Origin: Lachnospiraceae bacterium
GTDB lineage: Bacteria; Bacillota; Clostridia; Lachnospirales; Lachnospiraceae
Direction of reading: 5' to 3'
Assembly: GCA_015056915.1 (NCBI GenBank)
Contig: SVFK01000015.1
Coordinates: 1-51,843, forward strand
Length of the DNA stretch: 51,843 nt
The translations under genes and the position numbers were made by a program. Below, in pieces: positions 1 through 6,856 of the stretch (its first letter is position 1; each line of letters opens with the position of its first letter). A model generated the notes under the pieces. It made no database searches and had not been told where the DNA came from. It worked only from the letters and a program-made list of their open reading frames with translations.

Positions 1-786
1 GAAGTCCCGAAAGGATCTGTGTGCGGTTTTATCGGTCAAAACGGAGCCGGAAAAACAACGACCATCAATTTGATTCTGGATATTATAAAACGGGATGCAG
101 GAAAGATTTTTGTGTTTGGTGAGGATATTGATAAGGACAGTGCAAGTCTGCGAGAAGATATCGGCGTTGTGTTTGATGAGATGGGATTTCATGAATTCAT
201 GACCGGAAAAGATATCAATATTATGATGAAACATATTTATAAAAACTGGGATGAAGAACTGTTTTTTGAGTATTTAAAACGATTCTCCCTTCCGTCCAAA
301 AAGAAATGCGGCTCTTTTTCCAGAGGTATGCGAATGAAATTACAAATTGCCGTGGCGTTATCGCATCATGCGAAACTTCTTGTGATGGATGAGCCGACCA
401 GTGGCCTTGACCCGATTGTCAGAAACGAGATGCTGGATATATTCCGTGAGTATGTCATGGAGGAAGAACATACCATTTTGCTTTCTTCGCATATTACCGG
501 AGATTTAGAAAAACTGGCAGATGAAGTGGTGTTTATCGACGGTGGAAAGATTGTTCTCGCAGGAAATAAGGATGAACTTTTGGAAAAACACGGACTGCTG
601 AAATGCCGGAAGGAAGAGGCAGATACAATCAGCGATGCGCTGATTGTACATAAGGAAAGCGGTAACTACGGCGCAGAAATCTTAGTAAATGACAGACATG
701 CGGCTGCAAAGTTGTATCCGTATCTTTTGATAGAACCGGCGTCTCTGGAACAAATCATGATTCATTATGTCAGCGGAAAGAGGTGA
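1..786 (+). CDS. ABC transporter ATP-binding protein (5' end missing)
   Basis: ATPase subunit of an ABC-2 type exporter. The reading frame is open from base 1, so the true start lies before the window. Visible motifs are the Walker A QNGAGKTT, a signature region SRGMRMKLQIA (a variant of LSGGQ, as in other ABC-2 exporter ATPases), Walker B LLVMDEP, D-loop SGLDP and the switch histidine in LLSSH. Only a few dozen N-terminal residues are missing. The stop codon overlaps the upstream margin of the next gene, so it is translationally linked to the two permeases that follow. The set resembles YtrB/BcrA-type exporters for antibiotics, lantibiotics or lipids. The substrate cannot be read from sequence, and any GntR-type regulator would lie upstream, outside the window. 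Confidence 0.93.
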   Translation, partial: EVPKGSVCGFIGQNGAGKTTTINLILDIIKRDAGKIFVFGEDIDKDSASLREDIGVVFDEMGFHEFMTGKDINIMMKHIYKNWDEELFFEYLKRFSLPSKKKCGSFSRGMRMKLQIAVALSHHAKLLVMDEPTSGLDPIVRNEMLDIFREYVMEEEHTILLSSHITGDLEKLADEVVFIDGGKIVLAGNKDELLEKHGLLKCRKEEADTISDALIVHKESGNYGAEILVNDRHAAAKLYPYLLIEPASLEQIMIHYVSGKR

Positions 787-791
787 GAGGC

Positions 792-1568
792 ATGAAAGGT
801 TTGGTCATAAAGGACATTATGTGCCTTCGAAAACAACTTACCATGTTTGCCTATGTCATGGTGGGCGTGATTGTGGTATCAGTCATGTATGTGCTCAGTG
901 CTAAGTTCGGGAATGTTTCTATGGCTGCAAAAGAAATGATGCTGGACAATGATATGACTATGATCGATGTGAAAAACTTAGGTAGTATGGCACTTGTTAT
1001 ATTTATGCTTCTTCCGATTGCAGTGGTAGGAGATATGGTGAATGTGTTTCAGGCGGACGGAAAAGCCGGATTTCACAAAGTAGAACGTTCCCTTCCCCTC
1101 TCTGTAAAAAAGTGTATTCTCGCAAAGTATATTTCCGTATTTGCACTTTTTGGAATGGGTGTGTTTCTGGATGTTTTGATTGCCGGAGTTTTATCCTGTC
1201 TGACTGATTTACTTACCTTCGGAGAATTCCTCGGGGTGATTTTTTCGGCAGCTTCCTTGATGAGTATCTACAGTGTTTTGGTCATCTTTTTCCATATGAT
1301 CCTTGGTTACGGAAAGGAGAGTTATGCACAGATTTTTTCTTTGCTGACAATGGGAGTTGCTGCGTTTGTTTTCAATTTGAAAAAAATCTGGATGTTTTTT
1401 ACCACCGATTTTTCAACCGGAGATATGGCCGGCGAGATAAATCTCTGGTGGATGCTTGATTTTATCAAGGAGAAGGCGTGGATGCTGGTGCTCATTGCAG
1501 TTTTTGTAAGCGTATTATCTTACCTGGGCTCTTGTCTGGTTGCGGAAAGAAAGAGAGGTGTCAACTGA
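792..1568 (+). CDS. ABC-2 type permease, first subunit
   Basis: Integral membrane protein of about 258 residues with about six hydrophobic segments. The first lies around residues 20-40 and the last near residues 230-250. It directly follows the ABC ATPase and is followed by a second permease, the usual layout of a heterodimeric ABC-2 exporter. I prefer ATG 792 over GTG 783, because AGAGGTG at 779-785 is six bases from 792 whereas 783 would have no spacing. Its TGA shares one base with the ATG of the next gene, which indicates translational coupling. Family membership rests on topology and context, because ABC-2 permeases carry few diagnostic residues. Confidence 0.82.
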   Translation: MKGLVIKDIMCLRKQLTMFAYVMVGVIVVSVMYVLSAKFGNVSMAAKEMMLDNDMTMIDVKNLGSMALVIFMLLPIAVVGDMVNVFQADGKAGFHKVERSLPLSVKKCILAKYISVFALFGMGVFLDVLIAGVLSCLTDLLTFGEFLGVIFSAASLMSIYSVLVIFFHMILGYGKESYAQIFSLLTMGVAAFVFNLKKIWMFFTTDFSTGDMAGEINLWWMLDFIKEKAWMLVLIAVFVSVLSYLGSCLVAERKRGVN

Positions 1569-2347
1569 TGGGCGGTTTGCTTTATAAGGATTTTGTTGCA
1601 GTCAAAGGGAAGAGACTGTTTTGGAGTTTTGTTATCCTGACGATTATATTTTGTGCGCTTCGCATGGCATTTCCGGGAACCTCGGATATTCCCTTCTTTA
1701 TGGTAGAGGACAATGCGGGAGAAACAGTGAATATGCTGGATTTCTTTTTCGGGATGATGGAAGGTTCCTTTCTTATCGGTGTGATTAGCATGATCAACAA
1801 TATGCAGGGGAATATTTTGGCCTATGACGGAAAAAGCCACATTCACGGATATCTTTTTTCCATGCCTTTTCAAAGGAAAGGGTACGTGGCGTCCAAGTAC
1901 CTTTTTATTGCCATTGCGATTTATGTAGGTTTTTCGTGCTACTGCATCTGGCACGTGATATCAGTTGCTTTTATGATGCCGGGACGTTTTGCAGATGTGT
2001 CTCAGATTCTGATGGCCTTTTCGCTGCCGCTTATGTGTCTGCTGCTTTGTGTGTCTGCAGTGGAGATGCCCATGTATTTCCTCTTGGGAAAAGCAAAAAG
2101 CACCATGATACGGGTATGCTTTTGGATGCTGGTGGCATTTTTTGCCATTGGTTATCTGTTGTTTGGTGATATGAAGGTTTTGTCGTCATGGGATTTTGGA
2201 GTGTTGATTCGCTGGCTGGAAGCGCACAATTTTGAACTGGTGCTTCTTTCTGTGCTATCACCGATGATTTCCCTGGGGCTCTATTATGTGTCTTATCGCA
2301 TTACAGCGCATTGTTACGAGCGAAAGGAGGAGTTCGATGAAGACTAA
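1568..2347 (+). CDS. ABC-2 type permease, second subunit
   Basis: Second membrane subunit of the exporter, about 259 residues with six predicted hydrophobic spans. The short N-terminal LLYKDFVAVKGK stretch is typical of ABC-2 permeases that begin with a cytoplasmic amphipathic segment. ATG 1568 overlaps the previous TGA by one base (TGATG) and has an AGAGAGGTG ribosome binding site. A longer start at 1478 is possible in frame but would run deep into the previous gene, so it is rejected. It overlaps the following CPBP gene by eleven bases, so all four genes probably form one transcription unit. Substrate unknown. Confidence 0.8.
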   Translation: MGGLLYKDFVAVKGKRLFWSFVILTIIFCALRMAFPGTSDIPFFMVEDNAGETVNMLDFFFGMMEGSFLIGVISMINNMQGNILAYDGKSHIHGYLFSMPFQRKGYVASKYLFIAIAIYVGFSCYCIWHVISVAFMMPGRFADVSQILMAFSLPLMCLLLCVSAVEMPMYFLLGKAKSTMIRVCFWMLVAFFAIGYLLFGDMKVLSSWDFGVLIRWLEAHNFELVLLSVLSPMISLGLYYVSYRITAHCYERKEEFDED

Positions 2348-3230
2348 TAAAGGAAGGCTGATGTTATATTTGATTCTCAGTTTCGGCCTGACGTGGCTCT
2401 GGTTCTTATTAATGTTGCCAAAGGGAGAAACTTGGGATGAAATGCCCGCGAATATGCAGTCTTTTGTGGCGCTTGGCATGTTATTTCCCTTCATAGCCCA
2501 TGTGCTTACCAGATGGCTTACCAAAGAAGGCTTTGCAATGACCGGAGAGGGCTCTATGCTCCTTGGTATCTCTTTTCGGGATAAGAAGTGGATTTATTTT
2601 TTGGTGGCGATGCTCCTTCCTTGGTTTTATACGGAACTTGGGAATGTGTTCACGCTTTTGCTGAATCCGGAATGCTTTGATCCGAAGTATTACTTGTCGC
2701 TGGATTTGGACAAAAGGTTGCTCCCTCTTTTGCCGGCGAATGCTATCATTACAGGGACGATAGTTTCTTTTGCGGCCTTCGGAGAGGAGGCGGGCTGGCG
2801 TGGTTATATGATGCCGAAACTTCTTTCGCTTATGCCAAGATGGGCTGCTCTTTTGGTGGGCGGCGTGATTTGGGGACTTTGGCATGCGCCCCTTACCTGT
2901 ATCGGACATAACTTCGGCACAGAGTATCCGGGGTATCCTTGGTTGGGGATTCTGCTTATGTGCTTCATTTGTATATTATTAGGTGTGATTTTGACCTGGA
3001 TTACAGAAATGAGCGGATCCGTTTGGCCGGCGGCCATTATACATGGGGTGAACAATGCCGGCGCATCTATATTAGGCGGATACCTGAATCCTGAGAAGGA
3101 ACGGATGATTTGGGGCGTTAGTTGTGGATGGCTTGGGATGTTAATCGGACAGGCGATAGTAGTTTTTGTTGTGATTTTTATATGGAGAAAACGTAAGTCT
3201 GAATTGCAAATCAAAACGCAACCCTTTTGA
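2337..3230 (+). CDS. CPBP family intramembrane metalloprotease
   Basis: About 297 residues with multiple membrane segments. The conserved CPBP (CAAX protease / bacteriocin-processing, ABI) signatures are present: EEAGWRG for the paired glutamates and arginine, WGLWHAPL for the first histidine motif, and HGVNNA for the second. These are the expected metal-site residues of a glutamic/metallo intramembrane protease. An AAAGGAGG ribosome binding site six bases before ATG 2337 fixes the start. It is the last gene of the exporter operon. CPBP proteins beside ABC-2 exporters often act in bacteriocin maturation or self-immunity. That role is inferred from context, and no precursor peptide was seen nearby. 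Confidence 0.88.
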   Translation: MKTNKGRLMLYLILSFGLTWLWFLLMLPKGETWDEMPANMQSFVALGMLFPFIAHVLTRWLTKEGFAMTGEGSMLLGISFRDKKWIYFLVAMLLPWFYTELGNVFTLLLNPECFDPKYYLSLDLDKRLLPLLPANAIITGTIVSFAAFGEEAGWRGYMMPKLLSLMPRWAALLVGGVIWGLWHAPLTCIGHNFGTEYPGYPWLGILLMCFICILLGVILTWITEMSGSVWPAAIIHGVNNAGASILGGYLNPEKERMIWGVSCGWLGMLIGQAIVVFVVIFIWRKRKSELQIKTQPF

Positions 3231-3295
3231 TTCCAATTCTATTTGAAATTGTAGTTATAAAATATATATTCCAGGTGGTTGCATCCTGGTTTTCA

Positions 3296-3331
3296 AAGAC
3301 TATTACCGCCCAAGGTAGTGGTCTTTTTTTC
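3296..3331 (+). terminator. Rho-independent terminator after the ABC-2/CPBP operon
   Basis: Twelve-base arms at 3296-3307 and 3314-3325, with two G-U pairs, a six-base loop and a run of T to 3331. It lies 66 bases past the CPBP stop. A smaller CCAGG/CCTGG hairpin at 3271-3289 sits just before it. Confidence 0.75.
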
Positions 3332-3380
3332 TGTTTCTATGATATTCTATCCCGTGTTGGCGGCGGATAAGGAGGACATT

Positions 3381-3500
3381 ATGTCAAAATTTTTCACTTA
3401 TGAAGAACGCCTTACCCTTCAAAAGAATTTGAAAGAAAGTAAATCCTTAAAGTCTATACTAAAGCAATGGAAACCCAAGTGTTTCCGTGGCTTTAAATAA
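3381..3500 (+). pseudogene. Fragment of IS30-family-like transposase N-terminus
   Basis: ATG 3381 has a perfect GGAGG five bases upstream and encodes a start resembling the helix-turn-helix N-terminus of IS30-type transposases (SKFFTYEERLTLQKNL followed by a KSLKSI stretch). After about 25 residues the similarity stops, and the frame ends at 3500 after 39 codons. No DDE catalytic domain follows in any frame. I therefore read it as a 5' relic of an insertion sequence. The rest of the element and its inverted repeats are not recognisable. An unrelated short HTH peptide is the alternative. Confidence 0.45.
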
Positions 3501-3866
3501 ATTTTGTGAAAAATGATTTTTTTTTTGTCCCTTACTTGACACATTCAGATCTTTATTGAAAATATGCTGGAACACTAAAGTCCGTGCGGCGGCACGAAGA
3601 AAAGACTTCAGGGAAGTTTGCTTACCATGAAGTCTTTTTCGATGTTCTGACATACGGCGAATGTCGCACGGCTTATGACTGGACTATACGGCGAAAGCCG
3701 CACGGTTAAGTATAAAGCAGATTTTACAAGGCTTTCTAAGTAGTTGTATTATCTGCTTTGTTTTATATATTAATTGGTTACAGTTGATGATAGTGAAAAA
3801 GAGGTAAAAAATTCTCTGCCTGCATAATCAGGCAGGCATTTTGCTTCGCAAAACAAGGAGAATTAT
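3501..3866. other. Intergenic segment with several hairpins and a tandem structured repeat
   Basis: There is no protein-coding gene here. It holds a T-rich patch, a TTGACA at 3536 without a good -10, and a terminator-like hairpin (arms 3602-3610 and 3628-3636, then five T). Two tandem copies of a CGGC-GAAW-GYCG-CACGG motif lie at about 3653-3682 and 3688-3714. A second terminator-like hairpin has arms 3714-3722 and 3751-3759 followed by TTTGTTTT. The CCGTGCG at 3582-3588 is complementary to the CGCACGG in both tandem copies. A last hairpin (TGCCTGC 3817-3823 with GCAGGCA 3832-3838) precedes the Fic remnant. This may be a small structured RNA or the relic of a mobile element. Confidence 0.4.
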
Positions 3867-4324
3867 ATGAATCGAGCAGGAATATATGTTGATAATTTAA
3901 CAGGAAAGGCTACTTATCAATCTTTTAAACCAAATCCGTTAACACCTATGCCGGAAATTGAAATGGATGAGGAGATTGTAAAACTTTTAGCAGATGCCAA
4001 TAAACAACTTGTAAAACTTGATACTGCATCACAGTTGATTTCCAATGCAGATTTGTTTATATCAATGCATGTTAGAAAAGAAGCATTGACTTCCGAAAAC
4101 GACTAGAAGTAAAGATAATTTAAGGGCAGTGTTTGATTATATCGAGCAGTATCCGATTGTTGATATTAAGAGAGCTGCAAAGGAATTAGATATTAGTTAT
4201 AATACAGTAGCTACGGCTGTGAAGAAGCTTGTGGAACTTGGTATTTTGCAGGAAACACAATGCTGTGAGAAATAGAGTGTTTGCGTATGCGGAGTATTTG
4301 GAAATGTTGAGGAAGGATACGTAA
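3867..4324 (+). pseudogene. Fic/DOC family protein remnant (internal deletion plus frameshift)
   Basis: ATG 3867 follows a good AAGGAG site. The first 79 codons match the Fic N-terminal domain: a proline-rich stretch, then EEIVKLLADANKQLVKLDTA and a piece ending VRKEAL, where functional family members continue with SSQIEGT. The frame then stops at 4106. From 4102 in the +1 frame there is a C-terminal winged-helix segment (DNLRAVFDYIEQYPIVDIKR onwards), typical of the end of Fic proteins. A second shift near 4260 is needed to read AVRNRVFAYAEYLEMLRKDT to the stop at 4322-4324. The whole catalytic core, including the HPFxxGNGR motif used for AMP transfer, is missing, so the protein cannot be active. 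Confidence 0.82.
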
Positions 4325-4437
4325 GAGAGGAAGAGAACAGTGACAGATATTATACAATTAGAAAACTATAGATGTTTTGAAAGAAACAAGCTTAAAGGAT
4401 ACAACAGGAATTGTAGAAATGAAAGGCATTAAAATAT
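4325..4437. other. Short non-coding stretch after the Fic remnant
   Basis: AT-rich sequence between the Fic relic and the promoter of the next operon. I see no ORF with a ribosome binding site and no strong hairpin. Confidence 0.5.
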
Positions 4438-4466
4438 TGCAATTTTCACAAAATTGTGGTATCATC
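4438..4466 (+). promoter_or_regulatory. Promoter of the BMP/HK/HD-GYP operon with a palindrome in the spacer
   Basis: TTGCAA at 4438-4443 and TATCAT at 4461-4466 are separated by exactly 17 bases. Overlapping the -35 and spacer is a perfect inverted repeat CAATTTTCACAAAATTG (4441-4457; 7-base arms, 3-base centre), well placed for a repressor. The predicted start is near 4473, giving a leader of about 200 bases before the first large gene. Confidence 0.6.
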
Positions 4467-4514
4467 ATATATGTTTGAACGTCAATGTTTTTTCAAAAAG
4501 GGAGTGATAAACCG

Positions 4515-4574
4515 ATGAGTTGGTGTTATAATTCGACAGACCGGGATAATTCTGCCCTATTCGGTCTTATATGA
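4515..4574 (+). CDS. Putative 19-codon leader peptide
   Basis: ATG 4515 is preceded by GGGAG ten bases upstream and encodes MSWCYNSTDRDNSALFGLI, ending in TGA. It sits between a near-consensus promoter and an intrinsic terminator, about 100 bases before the BMP gene, the arrangement of transcription-attenuation leaders. The coding region also folds: GACCG 4539-4543 pairs with CGGTC 4562-4566. There is no obvious run of one amino acid, so if it attenuates, the signal is not a simple amino-acid limitation read from a codon run. No similarity recognised. Confidence 0.35.
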   Translation: MSWCYNSTDRDNSALFGLI

Positions 4575-4584
4575 TAATAATGCA

Positions 4585-4640
4585 TAATAACGCTTTTAAG
4601 GCTTATTTCTGATAGGCTTTGAAAGCGTTTTATTATTCAC
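4585..4640 (+). terminator. Intrinsic terminator / attenuator in the BMP operon leader
   Basis: AACGCTTT at 4589-4596 pairs with AAAGCGTT at 4622-4629, and flanking AT pairs extend the stem. An internal AAGGCTT/AGGCTTT element lies in the loop, and TTTTATTATT follows. It stands upstream of the first BMP gene and downstream of the promoter, so read-through must be possible or regulated. Confidence 0.6.
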
Positions 4641-4674
4641 AGCATGCAAATGATTTTACGAACAGGAAGGTAAA

Positions 4675-5766
4675 ATGAAAAGGATAATTTTAATAGTAAT
4701 AATTGTGATTTTAGGCATTTTAGCAGGCATATTTTTTATCAATACTCAGGAGCAAAGTACAGATGTAACAGAAAATGCCACAAAGGTTGGCGTTATACTC
4801 AATGGCTTCAAGGACGATAAAAGCTGGAGCCAGTCACATTATGAAGGACTTGAAAAAACCGCCGAGAAGCTTAATCTGAATATAACATATAGGGAATTTG
4901 TAACGGCAGATAACATATTAGCCGATATCGATGAACTTATAGAAAATGGATGCGAGATAATAATTGCAAACTCCGCCATATACAGTGAACAAATGATAGT
5001 TGCTGCGGAGAAATACCCTGAAGTATTCTTTTTCCACGCAACCGGTACGAGCTATCGCAAAAATCTGTCTACATATTTTGGGCGCATGTATCAGATGAGA
5101 TATCTTACAGGTATAGCGGCTGGACTTCAGACTAAAACTAATGAGATAGGTTATGCGGCAGCATTCCCTATTCCCGAGGTAAACAGGGGCGTAAACGCAT
5201 TTACGCTCGGCGTACGCAGCGTCAATCCCGATGCGAAAATATATGTCAGATGGATAGAATCCTGGAACTCAGATATGGCTGCGGCGAATGCTGCTGAATA
5301 TCTTATATCTGAGCATAATATAGATGTGCTTGCTATGCACACTGACTCGCTTGAGCCGCTCAGGGTAGCTGATGAGCACGACATTGTGTCCATTGGCTAT
5401 AACATAGATAACAGCGAGCTTTATCCCGACAGCTGTCTGACCTCTGCTGTATGGGACTGGGAAAAATTCTATACTGCCCATATATTAAAATGCCTGCAAG
5501 GCAAATTTGAGGGTGAAAATTATTGGGAAAGCTCCGATTCAGGTATTATGGATATAGCCCCATTATCAAAAAATGCGAATAGTAAAATTGACAAGGCTAT
5601 CAGTAATGAGCAAACACGGCTTAATAGTGGAACCTTTGATGTTTTTTACGGACCGATCTATGATAACGATGGTAATCTTAGAGTGGCCGAGGGAGAAAGT
5701 ATGACAGACAACGCTATGTTGAACGAATTTGACTGGTATGTAGAGGGGGTCGTTATTGATGAATAA
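4675..5766 (+). CDS. Membrane-anchored BMP-family binding protein, copy 1
   Basis: 363 residues. The N-terminus is an uncleaved-looking hydrophobic anchor (residues 2-25) without a lipobox cysteine. The rest is a periplasmic-binding-protein type 1 fold of the BMP (basic membrane protein, PnrA-like) family: KVGVILNGFKDDKSWSQSHYE near residue 38, [20 protein letters not shown] near 136, and [20 protein letters not shown] near 165. Known BMP proteins deliver nucleosides or other small molecules to ABC permeases. Here no permease or ATPase follows; the next genes are a second BMP protein and a hybrid histidine kinase. I infer a ligand receptor that signals rather than transports. ATG 4675 has a GGAAGG site nearby. 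The protein is highly similar to the next one, so a tandem duplication is likely. Confidence 0.85.
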   Translation: MKRIILIVIIVILGILAGIFFINTQEQSTDVTENATKVGVILNGFKDDKSWSQSHYEGLEKTAEKLNLNITYREFVTADNILADIDELIENGCEIIIANSAIYSEQMIVAAEKYPEVFFFHATGTSYRKNLSTYFGRMYQMRYLTGIAAGLQTKTNEIGYAAAFPIPEVNRGVNAFTLGVRSVNPDAKIYVRWIESWNSDMAAANAAEYLISEHNIDVLAMHTDSLEPLRVADEHDIVSIGYNIDNSELYPDSCLTSAVWDWEKFYTAHILKCLQGKFEGENYWESSDSGIMDIAPLSKNANSKIDKAISNEQTRLNSGTFDVFYGPIYDNDGNLRVAEGESMTDNAMLNEFDWYVEGVVIDE

Positions 5767-6856
5767 GCATAAGCTGAAGCAGCGTATACTGCTTGCTGCT
5801 GCGGGAGTTGTATTGCTTGCAGTACTGGTTACTTTGATTTTACCAGGTATGCAGCGAGGCTCAGAATATAAGATAGGGCTTATTATTACGGGTAAAACAA
5901 CAGACAGCGGCTGGAACAGCACGCATTATAACGGCGTAGTATCTGCGTGTGAACAGCTCGGTACAGAGCTTATCGTTAAGGAAGATATAGCCGAAGGTAA
6001 CGGAAGCTGTGCTGAAGCTATTCACCAGCTTGTAAAGGATGGTGTTGGGATGATAATACTGTCGAGCTATTCCTATCCTATGGAAGTGAAGGAGATAATC
6101 GACATCTATCCTGATATTGCTTTTTACGCTATCTCATCCGAACATGTAGCTGATAATCTTACATCATATTTTGGCAGAATGTATCAGGCGAGATATCTAG
6201 CAGGTATTGTTGCAGGAATGCAGACTGACAACAACTCTATCGGTTATGTTGCTGCTATGCCTAATAATGAGGTAAATCGAGGGATAAATGCATTTACCCT
6301 TGGTGTAAGGAGTGTAAATCCCGAAGCGGAGGTATATGTAAGTTGGACAAACTCGTGGGACAACAAAGAAAAAGAGGTAGCTGCAGCTGAAAGTCTGATT
6401 ACCGATAAGTATGTCGATGTTATAACATATCATCAGAATCAGCATTATACAGCACAAACTGCAGATGCGGCAGGAGTATATTCCATAGGCTATAATGAGG
6501 TTGCCAATGGACTTTCTGACAAATATCTTACAACGGCGGTATGGGATTGGAATTCGCTTTATTATCAGATAATCAGGGAATATGTGCAAGGACAGTCGAA
6601 TGCAGTAGAGCGTAGATGGTTTGATATTGGCAGCGGTGTAGTCGGACTTGCTGAGCTGTCGCCGCAGGTAAGTGATGAAACAAGACACGCGGTCGAGAAT
6701 GCCAAAGCAAGATTGAATAATTCAAATGATGTCTTTTCAGGAGTTATTTACGATAACAGCGGTACACTGCGGTGTGGCGAAGGTGAATCTCTCAGTGATG
6801 ACGCATTGCTCACAGATATGGACTGGTTTGTAGATGGAGTGGTGATATATGAATAA
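5759..6856 (+). CDS. Membrane-anchored BMP-family binding protein, copy 2
   Basis: 365 residues and clearly a paralogue of the preceding protein. It shares the [15 protein letters not shown] ligand-region start, [38 protein letters not shown], and an almost identical C-terminal pattern (EGES, then DWFVDGVV). A single N-terminal hydrophobic segment (residues 9-30) without a lipobox cysteine suggests tethering to the outer face of the membrane. ATG 5759 overlaps the upstream stop by eight bases and has an AGAGGGGG site. The ligand-contact regions differ most between the two copies, so they may bind different molecules or form a heterodimer. Ligand unknown; a nucleoside is the default guess for this family. 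Confidence 0.85.
   Translation: MNKHKLKQRILLAAAGVVLLAVLVTLILPGMQRGSEYKIGLIITGKTTDSGWNSTHYNGVVSACEQLGTELIVKEDIAEGNGSCAEAIHQLVKDGVGMIILSSYSYPMEVKEIIDIYPDIAFYAISSEHVADNLTSYFGRMYQARYLAGIVAGMQTDNNSIGYVAAMPNNEVNRGINAFTLGVRSVNPEAEVYVSWTNSWDNKEKEVAAAESLITDKYVDVITYHQNQHYTAQTADAAGVYSIGYNEVANGLSDKYLTTAVWDWNSLYYQIIREYVQGQSNAVERRWFDIGSGVVGLAELSPQVSDETRHAVENAKARLNNSNDVFSGVIYDNSGTLRCGEGESLSDDALLTDMDWFVDGVVIYE

Noticed and set aside
1478..1567. Longer N-terminus for the second ABC-2 permease
   Set aside because: The extension lies inside the previous gene, has no ribosome binding site and does not look like a permease start; ATG 1568 does.
1520..1954. Minus-strand ORF of 144 codons in the permease region
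   Set aside because: Antisense shadow of a well-supported gene, with no ribosome binding site and atypical composition.
3650..3715. Resemblance of the CGGCGAAAGCCGCACGG copies to group II intron domain V
   Set aside because: Domain V needs a longer lower stem with the AGC triad and a two-base bulge; these copies lack the 5' GAGC arm and occur in tandem, and no intron-encoded protein is nearby.
4515..4640. Purine or c-di-GMP riboswitch before the BMP genes
   Set aside because: I could not find the conserved core sequences of either class; only a hairpin, short ORF and terminator are visible.
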